Assembly (NCBI GenBank): GCA_033722295.1
Contig: JAWVZH010000010.1
Span: forward strand, 1-33,288
From: JAWVZH01 sp033722295
GTDB taxonomy: Bacteria; Bacteroidota; Bacteroidia; Chitinophagales; Saprospiraceae
DNA: 33,288 nucleotides
Reading direction: 5' to 3'
The first letter of the stretch is position 1. Each line of letters begins with the position of its first letter. Under the pieces are notes generated by a model that saw only the letters and a program-made list of their open reading frames with translations, searched no databases and was not told the DNA's origin. This document shows positions 1-8,317 of this stretch, piece after piece. Made by a program: the position numbers and the translations under genes.

Positions 1-1729
1 ATTCAAGCATTTCAGATTCCAGCAGGATCTTTTCGAGTAATTCATCGATACCCTGTCCGGTCTTCGCCGAAATTTCTTGTGATTGATACTTACCTCCCCA
101 GTCCTCCACGAGAAGATTCATCTGGGAAAGTTCTTCTTTTATCTTGTCAGGACTCGCACCAGGCTTATCCACTTTATTTATGGCAAATACAATAGGTACA
201 CCTGCGGCCTGCGCGTGCGATATTGCCTCTTTGGTCTGAGGCATGACTTTGTCATCGGCAGCGATAATAATGACTGCCACGTCGGTTACTTTAGCTCCTC
301 GTGCCCGCATTGCTGTAAAGGCTTCGTGGCCAGGAGTATCAAGGAAGGTAATCTTCTTACCCTCGTCGACCTTTACTTCGTAGGCACCTACGTGCTGTGT
401 TATACCTCCAGCTTCCCCTTCGGCGACCTTTGCTTCTCTAATATAGTCAAGTAGCGAGGTCTTACCATGATCGACGTGACCCATGACCGTGACGATCGGT
501 GCTCTGGGCTCCATATCCTCCGGATCATCGATGATCTCCTCTTCATCATCAGATTCCTCAGCACTGATAAACTCTACTTCGTGATCGAATTCCTCTGCAA
601 CCAATTCAATGATATCCGCTTCCAGTCGTTGATTGATAGAAACCACAACGCCCAGGTTAAAACAGGTGGTGATCACATCAGTCGCTGATACATCCATCAA
701 GCTCGCCAATTCAGAAACACTGATAAATTCAGTGATCTGGATTTTATCATCCTGTCCCTCGCTCGCTTTCAACTCTTCTTTCTCGCGCATTTCCTCGCGC
801 TTGTCACGACGGATCTTTTGTCTTTTCTTCTTTCCACCGGTACCCGAAATACGAGCCATGGTAGCCTTTATGGTTTCTTCGATCTCCTTCTGGGTAACCT
901 CCTTTACAGGTTCATGCTTACCACCTTTTTTACCCCGATCAGATTTGCGGTAGGCGTAAGATCCTGCCTCGACCTTCTTTCGCTTTCTTCGACGCTTCCT
1001 TCGCTGGCCGCCATCATCTTTCTTGGAGTCCGATTTTTTCTCTCCTTTTTCAGACTCCTTCTTCTTGGGTTTCTTGAGTTTATCAGCATCGATCTTACCC
1101 AGGATCTTCAGTCCTTTCAGTTGTGGCGCTTCCGCCCGAATGGTCTCATCCTTAGAGGATCCCTCTTCTGATCCTTCCGGTGCTTCCCCAGGGACATCCT
1201 CATCTTTGGATACCTTCTCTTCTTTCTTGGCAGCCGGTTTCTTCTCCTGGGTTTCTTCTTTCTTCTCAGGCTCTTTTTCTTCCGCCTCTTCCTTTTTAGC
1301 CTCTTTACCCTTGGACTTTTTCTTATCCTCCAGGTCTATCTTTCCCAGGACCTTGAATTTAGGTTTATCTTCTTCCGTAATTTCAGCCTTAACCACTTCC
1401 TCTTCTTTCTTGGCAGCCGGTTTCTTCTCCTGGGTTTCTTCTTTCTTCTCAGGCTCTTTTTCTTCCACCTTTTTCTCTTCGGGCTTCGGCTGAGCACTCT
1501 CCTCCTCCTTGTCCTTGGTAGCCTGACGATGACCTAATATCAATTGATCGGCCTTCTCCTTGACTTCCAGGGAGTTATGGAATTCTTTCAGTAATTCCTT
1601 GTACATGTCCTCCGTGATCTTTGCAGACGGCTTGTTCTCAATCTCAAACCCTGCATTGATCAAATGCTCGACTATGGAGGTTGTACCTACATTTAATTCT
1701 TTCGCTACTTTGACTAATCTTTGTGCCAT
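1..1729 (-). CDS. infB: Translation initiation factor IF-2 (partial, C-terminus beyond window)
   Basis: IF-2 is the GTPase that brings initiator tRNA to the 30S subunit. About 576 codons are visible. The start is ATG at 1729, beginning MAQRLVKVAKELNV, the usual IF-2N start. Residues ~85-290 are a very charged Lys/Glu/Pro/Ala linker that contains a duplicated block. A second IF2_N-like stretch (SVSELASLMDVSATDVITTC) follows near residues 335-355. The GTPase domain starts with the G1 motif GHVDHGKTS at residues 417-425, then DTPGHEAF (G3) and NKVDKPG (G4). The frame is open to base 1, so domains II-IV lie outside. It is the last visible gene of rimP-nusA-infB, 63 bp after nusA. The identification is secure. 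Confidence 0.97.
   Translation of the reverse strand, partial: MAQRLVKVAKELNVGTTSIVEHLINAGFEIENKPSAKITEDMYKELLKEFHNSLEVKEKADQLILGHRQATKDKEEESAQPKPEEKKVEEKEPEKKEETQEKKPAAKKEEEVVKAEITEEDKPKFKVLGKIDLEDKKKSKGKEAKKEEAEEKEPEKKEETQEKKPAAKKEEKVSKDEDVPGEAPEGSEEGSSKDETIRAEAPQLKGLKILGKIDADKLKKPKKKESEKGEKKSDSKKDDGGQRRKRRRKRKKVEAGSYAYRKSDRGKKGGKHEPVKEVTQKEIEETIKATMARISGTGGKKKRQKIRRDKREEMREKEELKASEGQDDKIQITEFISVSELASLMDVSATDVITTCFNLGVVVSINQRLEADIIELVAEEFDHEVEFISAEESDDEEEIIDDPEDMEPRAPIVTVMGHVDHGKTSLLDYIREAKVAEGEAGGITQHVGAYEVKVDEGKKITFLDTPGHEAFTAMRARGAKVTDVAVIIIAADDKVMPQTKEAISHAQAAGVPIVFAINKVDKPGASPDKIKEELSQMNLLVEDWGGKYQSQEISAKTGQGIDELLEKILLESEMLE
1217..1466 (-). repeat. 67-bp exact direct repeat inside infB linker
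   Basis: Bases 1217-1283 and 1400-1466 are identical over 67 bp, with a period of 183 bp (61 codons). They encode the same block, EKKEETQEKKPAAKKEE, in the charged linker of IF-2. Each copy is followed a short way on by a related KxLGKID segment, so the duplicated unit is somewhat longer at protein level. The period keeps the frame. Confidence 0.9.
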
Positions 1730-1792
1730 TAAAAGCTTTAAACCGTTCGATTCCCTTTATAAAGAGAATGCAAAAATAACAAACACCGCGAC

Positions 1793-3031
1793 CTACTCTT
1801 CAAATTCGCTCGCCAGAATAGATAACACACTGTCTACCGTCTCATCTTCGAGATCGGTTCTCCTGATCAACTCATCACGACTCAGATCAAGGACACTTCT
1901 TGCTGTATCACATCCAATGCCCTTCAAGGTATCGATGATCCAGTCCTCAATTTCATCAGAGAACTCGTCAAGATCAACATCATCCACCTCTATTTCAACT
2001 ACATCGCGATAAACATCGATCTCGTATTCTGTCAACCTACTTGCCAGCTTGATATTGGTTCCACCCCGGCCTATTGCAAGGGAAACCTGATCTGGTTTAA
2101 GATAGACCGCCGCCTTCATATTCTCTGTATCCAGTTCGATATTGGACACCTTGGCGGGTGTCAGAGCTCGCTGGATGAACAGGGTAATATTATTTGTATA
2201 GTTGACAATATCAATATTTTCATTCTTGAGTTCGCGCACAATACCGTGGATCCTCGATCCTTTCATACCAACGCACGCACCGACAGGATCGATCCTGTCA
2301 TCATAAGATTCTACCGCCACTTTAGCCCTTTCGCCGGGTATACGGACTATCTTTTTAATGGTGATAAGTCCATCCTCAATCTCGGGGACCTCCTGCTCCA
2401 TTAATTTTTCAAGGAATTTTTCATCGGTCCTTGAGACAATTACAGCCGGATTATTGTTCCGCATTTTTACTTCCTTGATGACGCCGCGAACCATATCTCC
2501 CTTTCTGAAAAAGTCACCCTTGATCATTTCATTTCGGGGGAGAACAAGTTCATTGCCCGTCGCATCATCAAGAATGAGGATCTCTCTCTTGAGGATCTGG
2601 TGGACCTCACCCAGTACTATATCGCCTACTCTGTCTATATATCTCTTGTAGATCTCATCTTTCTCGAGTTCCATTATCCTGGAGACAAGAGTTTGTCGTG
2701 CCGCCATAATCGCCCTGCGACCGAACTCGTTCAATTCCAACTGTTCGTAACACTCCTCTCCTATCTCATAATCCTCATCGATAGATTGTGCTTCCGAGAT
2801 CGAGATCTGCTTTTGTATATCTGTGACCTCACCATCCGGTACAATTTCACGTACCCTCCACATCTCGAGGTCACCCTTTTGAGTGTTCACGATCACGTCA
2901 AAGTTTTCGTCTGACCCGTATTTCTTTTTGATCAAAGAACGAAAAACATCTTCTAATACCCGCACCATGGTGGGGCGATCAATATTCTTTCCTGTTTTAA
3001 AATCAGAAAATGTTTCTACCAAATTCATCAT
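1793..3031 (-). CDS. nusA: Transcription termination/antitermination factor NusA
   Basis: NusA binds RNA polymerase and nascent RNA to control pausing, termination and antitermination. The 412 residues show the N-terminal polymerase-binding domain (NLVETFSDFKTGKNIDRPTMVRVLEDVF), an S1 domain around residues 130-200, and two KH domains (VDPVGACVGMKGSRI-like text near 225-245 and DQVSLAIGRGGTNIKLAS near 315-335). A short acidic C-terminal helical region follows. Length is normal for Bacteroidota NusA, which lacks the long repeats of E. coli. Two ATGs are adjacent (3031 and 3028), either of which could be used. It starts 4 bp after the rimP stop and is followed by infB, so it is part of one operon. 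Identification is secure. Confidence 0.96.
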   Translation of the reverse strand: MMNLVETFSDFKTGKNIDRPTMVRVLEDVFRSLIKKKYGSDENFDVIVNTQKGDLEMWRVREIVPDGEVTDIQKQISISEAQSIDEDYEIGEECYEQLELNEFGRRAIMAARQTLVSRIMELEKDEIYKRYIDRVGDIVLGEVHQILKREILILDDATGNELVLPRNEMIKGDFFRKGDMVRGVIKEVKMRNNNPAVIVSRTDEKFLEKLMEQEVPEIEDGLITIKKIVRIPGERAKVAVESYDDRIDPVGACVGMKGSRIHGIVRELKNENIDIVNYTNNITLFIQRALTPAKVSNIELDTENMKAAVYLKPDQVSLAIGRGGTNIKLASRLTEYEIDVYRDVVEIEVDDVDLDEFSDEIEDWIIDTLKGIGCDTARSVLDLSRDELIRRTDLEDETVDSVLSILASEFEE

Positions 3032-3035
3032 CTTC

Positions 3036-3500
3036 CTACGATTTAAAAGATATCTGTACCAATGCTTTTTTTATATCATTAATTCCTATTGACCTTTCAA
3101 TGGTCTTTTTTTTCTTCTTGTCCTCAGGATCAGGAGTGAGAATCTTCAGATTATCACCCTCAACACCCAGTAATTTTCCCTGGACCTCCTTCCCCTCGAT
3201 CATGTCAAATTTTATCTCGCGTCCAATATTCTTCTCAAATTGTCTCTTCGATGTTATCGGGCGATCGATCCCCGGGGACGACACCTCGAGAACATACCTC
3301 CCATTACGATAATTATCGGCATCGAGTATGGATTCGAGGTAACGAGACATCTTCTTGCACCGATCGAAGGTGATGCCATGATCACTGTCTATAAAGATCT
3401 GAACCTTATTCCCGGATTCATTGATATCAATAAAAAAACAGTCCTGCCAATCTTCCTCGAGTAATTTTTCGTTGACTGCCTTTTTTAATTTTTCCATCAT
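3036..3500 (-). CDS. rimP: Ribosome maturation factor RimP
   Basis: RimP helps assemble the 30S subunit. The 154 residues carry the family pattern: FIDINESGNKVQIFIDSDHGITFDRCKKMSRYLES, then YVLEVSSPGIDRPI (the LEVSSPGxDRPL signature, residues ~89-102), then a C-terminal SH3-like domain with the Lys-rich DPEDKKKKK loop. Length is typical. Two ATGs are adjacent (3500 and 3497). It is the first gene of rimP-nusA-infB, the arrangement known across bacteria. A promoter at 3608-3639 and a leader hairpin at 3564-3593 lie upstream, so the leader is roughly 100 nt long. Confidence 0.95.
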   Translation of the reverse strand: MMEKLKKAVNEKLLEEDWQDCFFIDINESGNKVQIFIDSDHGITFDRCKKMSRYLESILDADNYRNGRYVLEVSSPGIDRPITSKRQFEKNIGREIKFDMIEGKEVQGKLLGVEGDNLKILTPDPEDKKKKKTIERSIGINDIKKALVQISFKS

Positions 3501-3563
3501 AACAATTCAATCTATCAACAACTGACAAGGCCTTTTGGACCTCGTTTTTATCGATATACCTAA

Positions 3564-3593
3564 ACAAAAAAGAGGGAACCCTTCGCTCCCTCT
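3564..3593 (-). terminator. Intrinsic-terminator-like hairpin in the rimP leader
   Basis: Read on the minus strand, a 7-bp stem (AGAGGGA / TCCCTCT, 3587-3593 with 3571-3577) closes a 9-nt loop. It is followed directly by six T (3566-3571). It lies about 15-40 nt downstream of the inferred transcription start of the rimP operon and upstream of the rimP ATG. No minus-strand gene ends upstream of it. It may therefore be an attenuator of the operon rather than the end of another gene. Confidence 0.6.
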
Positions 3594-3607
3594 CCCTAAA
3601 CATGCCG

Positions 3608-3639
3608 CAAAGATACGTATTTTCGGCACATTAATCAAT
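3608..3639 (-). promoter_or_regulatory. Bacteroidota-type promoter of rimP-nusA-infB
   Basis: On the minus strand, TATCTTTG (3615 down to 3608) is a full match to the -7 box TAnnTTTG. ATTG (3639-3636) sits 20 bp upstream in the -33 position (consensus TTTG, spacing about 17-23). It faces rimP and overlaps the divergent upstream region of the purine nucleoside phosphorylase gene. Confidence 0.7.
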
Positions 3640-3647
3640 TTCTGAAG

Positions 3648-4469
3648 ATGAGCGAAGCTTTAAGACTGTTGGAATGCCAGGATGCAAGTGAATACTTGTC
3701 CAACCGGTTGTCTCAGAAGCCCAAAACGGCGATTATCACAGGAACCGGTCTCAGTGGCATAACCTCCCACATGGAGGTTAAAGAAGTCATCCCTTATCTG
3801 GATATTCCTAACATGCCAACCACATCGGTTAGTTCCCATGAGCCCCACATCAAGTTGGTAGAGATCAACGGTAAGCCTGTTGTGATCTTTTGTGGTCGAT
3901 TTCATTACTACGAGGGATATTCAATGTATGAGGTCGTTTTTCCGGTGCGCATATGCCAGTTCATGGGAATTGAGAGCATTATTCTGACCAATGCCGCAGG
4001 AGGCTTACATAAAGAATACCGTACTCCTGAGATCGTCGTCATCAGTGACCATCTGTACTTTCTCCCAGATCATCCTCTGCGAGGTCTGAAGGACGAAGAA
4101 TGGGGCAATCGATTTCCCGATCTCAAATCGGTCTATGATCTTGAACTCCGTGGCAGGGCGAGATCTGCATTCCAGAATCAGGGTAGAGTGCTGAAAGAGG
4201 GAGTATATGCCTGCATGATGGGCCCCTCACTGGAGACAAGGGCTGAACTTCACTATCTCAAGTCGATCGGTGCTGATCTGGTAGGCATGTCTACCATTCC
4301 CGAAGTACTGGCGGCAGCTCAGGCCGGATTGAGAATACTCGCATTGTCAGTGGTAACTAACATAGTCGATCCCGATGAACCTATGGATGAGGTTACGCTA
4401 CAAGATGTGATAGAGGTATCTAAGTTATCTCTGGAACCCTTGTCTGAGGTCATCAAAGCTACAGTTTAA
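3648..4469 (+). CDS. punA: Purine nucleoside phosphorylase (trimeric type)
   Basis: The enzyme splits purine nucleosides with phosphate to the base and ribose-1-phosphate for purine salvage. The 273 residues match the trimeric (human/PunA-like) class. Visible motifs are ITGTGLSG for phosphate binding (residues ~30-37, usually GSGLG), GRFHYYEGY (~84-92), TNAAGGL (~115-121), ISDH, GPSLETRAE, VGMSTIPE and VVTNIV. In the last, the Asn matches the residue that makes the class prefer 6-oxopurines. The change from GSGLG to GTGLSG is the only oddity. The start ATG at 3648 lies 8-10 bp after the divergent promoter region. It is a single gene, convergent with hpf. Confidence 0.94.
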   Translation: MSEALRLLECQDASEYLSNRLSQKPKTAIITGTGLSGITSHMEVKEVIPYLDIPNMPTTSVSSHEPHIKLVEINGKPVVIFCGRFHYYEGYSMYEVVFPVRICQFMGIESIILTNAAGGLHKEYRTPEIVVISDHLYFLPDHPLRGLKDEEWGNRFPDLKSVYDLELRGRARSAFQNQGRVLKEGVYACMMGPSLETRAELHYLKSIGADLVGMSTIPEVLAAAQAGLRILALSVVTNIVDPDEPMDEVTLQDVIEVSKLSLEPLSEVIKATV

Positions 4470-4485
4470 TGACAATAGATCAGAT

Positions 4486-4515
4486 GGAATACATTGATGT
4501 CTGCACTTGTATTCC
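4486..4515. terminator. Hairpin between convergent punA and hpf
   Basis: A perfect 8-bp inverted repeat, GGAATACA (4486-4493) and TGTATTCC (4508-4515), with a 14-nt loop. It lies in the short gap between two convergent genes, so it could end both transcripts. It has no good T-run, so it may only be a stabilising 3' hairpin. Confidence 0.4.
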
Positions 4516-4538
4516 TGAAACTGTAATACCCTCAGTAT

Positions 4539-4832
4539 TTATCGGTGTGAAGTGATCTTCTCTTTAAGTTTCCTCAATTGCCGTTCAGCTTTTTCAAAAG
4601 CCCCTTTGAAGGCTTCCATATATTGCTTGGACTGAAAAGAGGCAAAGATCGGTTCACCAGGAATAAAAACTTCTATTTCCGCTGTGACAACGTCGTCTTG
4701 AGTTCCATCATTCAGTTTAAAATAAACCTGACAACGCGTGATCTTGGAGTGATACTTTTTAAGTGTTTCGAGCTTGGCTTCCAGCTCTTCGGTATTCGTG
4801 ACTTTGAAAGGAGCTTGAATATTTATGATCAT
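4539..4832 (-). CDS. hpf: Ribosome hibernation promoting factor, short HPF/YfiA type
   Basis: HPF/YfiA proteins bind the 30S decoding region and idle ribosomes in slow growth. From ATG 4832 the product is 97 residues (MIINIQAPFKV...). It has the family β-α-β-β-β-α order: IQAPFKVTNTEELEAKLETLKKYHSKITRCQVYF, then VTAEIEVFIPGEPIFASFQS, then the Lys-rich helix AFEKAERQLRKLKEKI. It lacks the C-terminal dimerisation domain of long HPF. The frame is open up to 4892, but 4832 fits the family start and leaves room for the promoter at 4862-4893. It is monocistronic and convergent with punA. Confidence 0.88.
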   Translation of the reverse strand: MIINIQAPFKVTNTEELEAKLETLKKYHSKITRCQVYFKLNDGTQDDVVTAEIEVFIPGEPIFASFQSKQYMEAFKGAFEKAERQLRKLKEKITSHR

Positions 4833-4861
4833 ATTCTCTTTTTTTATAAAACAGACTGGAT

Positions 4862-4893
4862 TAAAGATATGTTTATCCTGTGCGTCTAACAAT
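4862..4893 (-). promoter_or_regulatory. Probable hpf promoter
   Basis: On the minus strand TATCTTTA (4869-4862) differs from the TAnnTTTG -7 box only at the last base. ATTG (4893-4890) lies 20 bp upstream, the same spacing as in the rimP promoter. The start of transcription would be near 4855, consistent with the 4832 start codon. Confidence 0.5.
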
Positions 4894-4993
4894 TAATTGC
4901 CTATTGATCAATAAGCAAATTATTCAGGAACAATGCAACCGGAGCCAAGTATCCGTGTTGTTAAGTTTTTTAAAGCACACGCACTGATTTTCG

Positions 4994-5000
4994 TACTTTG
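4994..5000 (+). promoter_or_regulatory. Possible uvrA -7 box
   Basis: TACTTTG is TAnnTTTG with one spacer base missing. It lies directly before the uvrA ATG at 5022 and overlaps a TTG that would otherwise extend the frame. No clear TTTG is seen at -33; only T-rich sequence lies near 4965-4972. Confidence 0.4.
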
Positions 5001-5021
5001 GCTGTTTCAAGTAACCACGTA

Positions 5022-7856
5022 ATGTCGGATCGTTTTCCATTTGATGATTACATAGAAGTGATAGGTGCCAGGGAAAATAATCTGGCCGATATCGACGTGC
5101 GTATACCCAGAAACAAGTTGGTGGTTATTACGGGCATTAGCGGTTCTGGCAAGTCCTCTTTGGCCTTTGATACCGTATATGCTGAAGGTCAGCGACGATA
5201 CATGGAAACCTTTTCCAACTATGCCAGGCAGTTCATCGGTAAAATGGAGAGACCCGATGTGGAGCAGATCACTGGCCTGAGCCCTGTCATTTCGATCGAA
5301 CAAAAGACCACAGGCTGGAATCCACGGTCTACAGTGGGAACTATTACTGAGCTCTACGATTTTCTGAGGCTGCTGTATGCCCGGATCGGTGAGGCCTATT
5401 CCTATGAGACAGGAAAAAGAATGGTCAAGTACACCGAAGAACAGATCATCGATCACATTTTCAAAGCGTTCGACGGAGAAAAGATCTCCATACTGGCTCC
5501 ATTGGTCAGGGCTCGAAAGGGACATTACCGGGAATTATTCGACCAGATGAGGAAGCAGGGTTTTATGCGGGTACGCATTGATGGTGAGGTTCATGAGCTC
5601 AAACCAGGCCTTCAGACTGACAGGTATAAGACTCATGATATCGAACTGGTTGTTGATCGCATCAGGGTCAAAAAGGCCAAGAGAGAACGCATCGTCGACT
5701 CTTTGAGGATTGCCCTGGACCTCGGAAGTGATTTTATCATGATCCAGACATTGGAGGATGAGAAAATCCATGCATTCAGCAAGCAGCTGATGGATCCGGA
5801 GACAGGAATATCCTATGAGGAACCCTCACCTAACGCGTTCTCATTCAATTCACCGTATGGTGCTTGTCCTACTTGTAATGGGCTGGGAACTGTACAGGAG
5901 ATCGACATGGAAAAGGTCATTCCAGATTATAATAAAAGCATTAACGATATCGGTATCGTTCCTTTTGGTGAGGTTCGGGATAACTGGACATTCAAACAAT
6001 TGAGGGCAATATCCAAAAAATACAAGTTCACCTTTGCCACACCGATTAAAGAGATCCCGGAAGAAGCGATGAATATCATTCTACATGGTGGAGATGAAAG
6101 TTTCGAGGTTAATCTGGGATACAGCCAACACGATCTCACGTATAATCTGGCCTATGAGGGACTCCTGAACATGTTGAAAAGATGGTACAAGGAATCATCA
6201 AGCGAAAAAATACGACAATGGGCAGAGGACTTCATGACCATTGTTGACTGTCCCTCCTGCGAAGGTTACCGGCTCAAAAAGGAGTCACTTCATTTTCGCC
6301 TCGGCGATCAGCATATCGGTGAGGTCGCCAACCTTGATCTCGATCAAATGGCGGATTGGGTCGCCGGTTTGACAGACAAACTTACTGACAAGCAAAAAAT
6401 GATCGGCCGGGACATTCTAAAGGAAATTGAAGACCGATTGAACTTCCTGCTCAAGGTAGGTCTGGACTATCTACATCTTAATCGTCAGGCCCGTACCCTA
6501 TCAGGCGGAGAAGCGCAAAGAACCCGTTTGGCGACTCAGATCGGAAGCCAGCTCACGGGTATCACCTATATTCTGGATGAACCCAGTATCGGCCTTCACC
6601 AACGTGACAATCATCGATTAATAGACTCCCTGCAGGATCTTTCTTCAATCGGCAATACAGTAATAGTAGTGGAACATGATGAAGAAATCATGAATGCCTC
6701 AGATTATCTGATCGACCTTGGTCCCGGGGCCGGGAAGAACGGCGGACATGTGATGACGGAAGGCCAACCCCATGATCTCAAAAAAGGAAGCAGTATCACT
6801 TCTGACTACCTTAAGGGCAAGAGAAGCATAGAGATACCGAAAAAAAGACGCAAGGGCAATGGAAATAGTCTTATCCTCAAGGGAGCAAGCGGTCATAACC
6901 TGCAAAATGTGGATGTGGAATTTCCACTGGGTACGTTGATATGCATAACAGGTGTGTCCGGAAGTGGGAAATCTTCTTTGATCAATGAGACTCTATATCC
7001 CATACTTCGCAAACATTTTTACAAGAGCATCAAGCGGCCTTTACCCTATGAGAGTCTGAAAGGCATAGAGCATGTGGATAAGGTGATCGAAATAGATCAA
7101 AGTCCGATCGGCAGGACCCCGAGATCCAATCCGGCGACTTATACCAATGTCTTTACCGATATCAGGAAGATATTCGCTGACCTTCCAGAATCAAAGATCC
7201 GTGGATATAAGGTAGGCCGGTTCAGCTTTAATGTGAAGGGAGGAAGATGTGAAACCTGTCAGGGTGCTGGTAAACGCGTCATCGAAATGAACTTTTTGCC
7301 CGACGTACTTGTGGATTGCGAAACCTGTCAGGGACGCAGATACAATAGAGAGACACTCGAGATCATCTACAAGGGTAAGAACATATCGGATGTCCTTGAC
7401 ATGAGTGTCGATGAAGCTGTGGAGTTCTTTGCGCCGGTGCCCAAGATCTATCGCCGATTGAAAACAATACAAGACGTCGGTCTTGGTTACATCACTCTCG
7501 GTCAGCAAGCCACAACATTGTCCGGCGGTGAAGCCCAACGGGTGAAACTGTCCGAAGAGTTATCTAAAAAAGACACAGGTCAGACGATCTACATACTGGA
7601 TGAGCCTACGACAGGACTTCATTTTCAGGACATACAGCACCTGCTCAACGTACTTCAGCGTCTTGTTGACAAGGGAAATACTGTATTGATCATCGAGCAC
7701 AATCTGGACGTCATAAAGGTGGCGGATCATCTCATTGATATCGGGCCTGAAGGAGGTAGAAATGGAGGCAAAATCGTTGCCAGCGGCACACCTGAACGAG
7801 TGGCAAAAGAAAAGAAGAGCCATACTGGTAAGTTCCTCGCCGGGATTTTTGGTTGA
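5022..7856 (+). CDS. uvrA: Excinuclease ABC subunit UvrA
   Basis: UvrA recognises DNA damage for nucleotide excision repair with UvrB and UvrC. From ATG 5022 it has 944 residues, normal for UvrA. It has two ABC ATPase halves: Walker A GISGSGKSS at ~38-46 and GVSGSGKSS at ~642-650, signatures LSGGEAQR near 493 and 832. Zinc-binding CPTCNGLG occurs near 282, and CETCQGAGKR and CETCQGRRY near 742 and 766. The NPRSTVGT motif appears near residue 100. Where many UvrA proteins have an extra CxxCG near residue 120, this one has YSYETGKRM, without cysteines. An in-frame TTG at 4998 would add eight residues, but a probable -7 box covers it. Confidence 0.96.
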   Translation: MSDRFPFDDYIEVIGARENNLADIDVRIPRNKLVVITGISGSGKSSLAFDTVYAEGQRRYMETFSNYARQFIGKMERPDVEQITGLSPVISIEQKTTGWNPRSTVGTITELYDFLRLLYARIGEAYSYETGKRMVKYTEEQIIDHIFKAFDGEKISILAPLVRARKGHYRELFDQMRKQGFMRVRIDGEVHELKPGLQTDRYKTHDIELVVDRIRVKKAKRERIVDSLRIALDLGSDFIMIQTLEDEKIHAFSKQLMDPETGISYEEPSPNAFSFNSPYGACPTCNGLGTVQEIDMEKVIPDYNKSINDIGIVPFGEVRDNWTFKQLRAISKKYKFTFATPIKEIPEEAMNIILHGGDESFEVNLGYSQHDLTYNLAYEGLLNMLKRWYKESSSEKIRQWAEDFMTIVDCPSCEGYRLKKESLHFRLGDQHIGEVANLDLDQMADWVAGLTDKLTDKQKMIGRDILKEIEDRLNFLLKVGLDYLHLNRQARTLSGGEAQRTRLATQIGSQLTGITYILDEPSIGLHQRDNHRLIDSLQDLSSIGNTVIVVEHDEEIMNASDYLIDLGPGAGKNGGHVMTEGQPHDLKKGSSITSDYLKGKRSIEIPKKRRKGNGNSLILKGASGHNLQNVDVEFPLGTLICITGVSGSGKSSLINETLYPILRKHFYKSIKRPLPYESLKGIEHVDKVIEIDQSPIGRTPRSNPATYTNVFTDIRKIFADLPESKIRGYKVGRFSFNVKGGRCETCQGAGKRVIEMNFLPDVLVDCETCQGRRYNRETLEIIYKGKNISDVLDMSVDEAVEFFAPVPKIYRRLKTIQDVGLGYITLGQQATTLSGGEAQRVKLSEELSKKDTGQTIYILDEPTTGLHFQDIQHLLNVLQRLVDKGNTVLIIEHNLDVIKVADHLIDIGPEGGRNGGKIVASGTPERVAKEKKSHTGKFLAGIFG

Positions 7857-7867
7857 TATGTTAAAGT

Positions 7868-8029
7868 GACCCCCGGGGTCGATTTCATCACCAAACGTCA
7901 CCCACAGGACCAATTATCTCATAGTCAACTGATATGCAGTCACTTATAAATCCGATTACTGAATCGGTATGTTGATTTAAAATGAGGAGAAATGTTAAAA
8001 AATGGATCAACGACCCCCGGGGTTGATTT
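7868..8029. repeat. Two copies of a GACCCCCGGGGTyGATTT element
   Basis: Copy one is 7868-7885 and copy two is 8012-8029, differing at one position (C/T after GGGGT). Each contains the GACCCC-C-GGGGT palindrome, which stands out in an AT-rich intergenic stretch. They could be protein-binding sites or a dispersed palindromic element. The sequence alone does not decide. Confidence 0.55.
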
Positions 8030-8105
8030 TAAGGATCGATTTTTCACAAACAACAAAACCTCCCCATGCTTCCTTGTGAAGAAGCCGAGAAGGTCTATTT
8101 CTTAA

Positions 8106-8142
8106 CTAGAAAACAAAAGCGTTGTGCCCCTATGGACACAAC
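8106..8142 (-). terminator. Terminator of the small-peptide transcript (possibly bidirectional)
   Basis: GTTGTG (8121-8126) pairs with CACAAC (8137-8142), and two more G-C pairs are possible inside the loop. On the minus strand it is followed by GCTTTTGTTTT, and on the plus strand by ACATTTTGTTTT. It can therefore end the minus-strand transcript that starts near 8305 and perhaps also uvrA read-through. Confidence 0.55.
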
Positions 8143-8211
8143 ACATTTTGTTTTAACACCCTTATAATAAGAAAATGAAACCTGTCTTTTATATATGTGG
8201 TGTCCGTTGGG

Positions 8212-8271
8212 TTAGATGCCACCCAGTCCGCCACCAATAATTTCACATAAACATTCGATTAGCGCTTCCAT
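8212..8271 (-). CDS. Possible 19-residue peptide with double-glycine end
   Basis: ATG 8271 to TAA 8212 encodes MEALIECLCEIIGGGLGGI. It is an amphipathic, helix-prone stretch with two cysteines followed by a Gly-Gly-Gly-Leu-Gly-Gly end, similar in style to double-glycine leaders of exported peptides. It has a full -7 box 39 bp upstream (8310-8317) and a terminator 70 bp downstream, giving a transcript of about 200 nt. It is divergent from a TPR-like protein, a fold that includes receptors of small peptides. No homologue is claimed. The RNA could instead be a non-coding RNA. The case rests on the combination of promoter, composition and terminator. Confidence 0.4.
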   Translation of the reverse strand: MEALIECLCEIIGGGLGGI

Positions 8272-8309
8272 GTTGGTTGATTTTGTTTTATCAAATCGCT
8301 TTTACGATT

Positions 8310-8317
8310 CAAAAATA
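8310..8317 (-). promoter_or_regulatory. -7 box upstream of the 19-residue ORF
   Basis: The minus strand reads TATTTTTG, a full TAnnTTTG match, pointing toward the ATG at 8271 and leaving a leader of about 33 nt. No TTTG is found at the -33 position, so an activator may be needed or the promoter may be weak. Confidence 0.5.

Larger units (their letters stand above)
7857..8211. other. Intergenic region after uvrA with repeated GC-rich palindrome
   Basis: About 350 bp without a convincing gene. It holds two copies of a GC-rich element, GACCCCCGGGGT (7868-7879 and 8012-8023), both followed by cGATTT or tGATTT. The first is a perfect 13-nt palindrome. The second lies inside a larger inverted repeat, ATCAAC...GTTGAT. 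The hairpin at 8121-8142 closes the region. A 33-codon frame (8066-8167) runs through that hairpin and is not called. Confidence 0.6.

Noticed and set aside
8066..8167. 33-codon plus-strand frame after uvrA (MLPCEEAEKVYFL...)
   Set aside because: It runs straight through the hairpin at 8121-8142, has no promoter box, and its second half is unlike protein.
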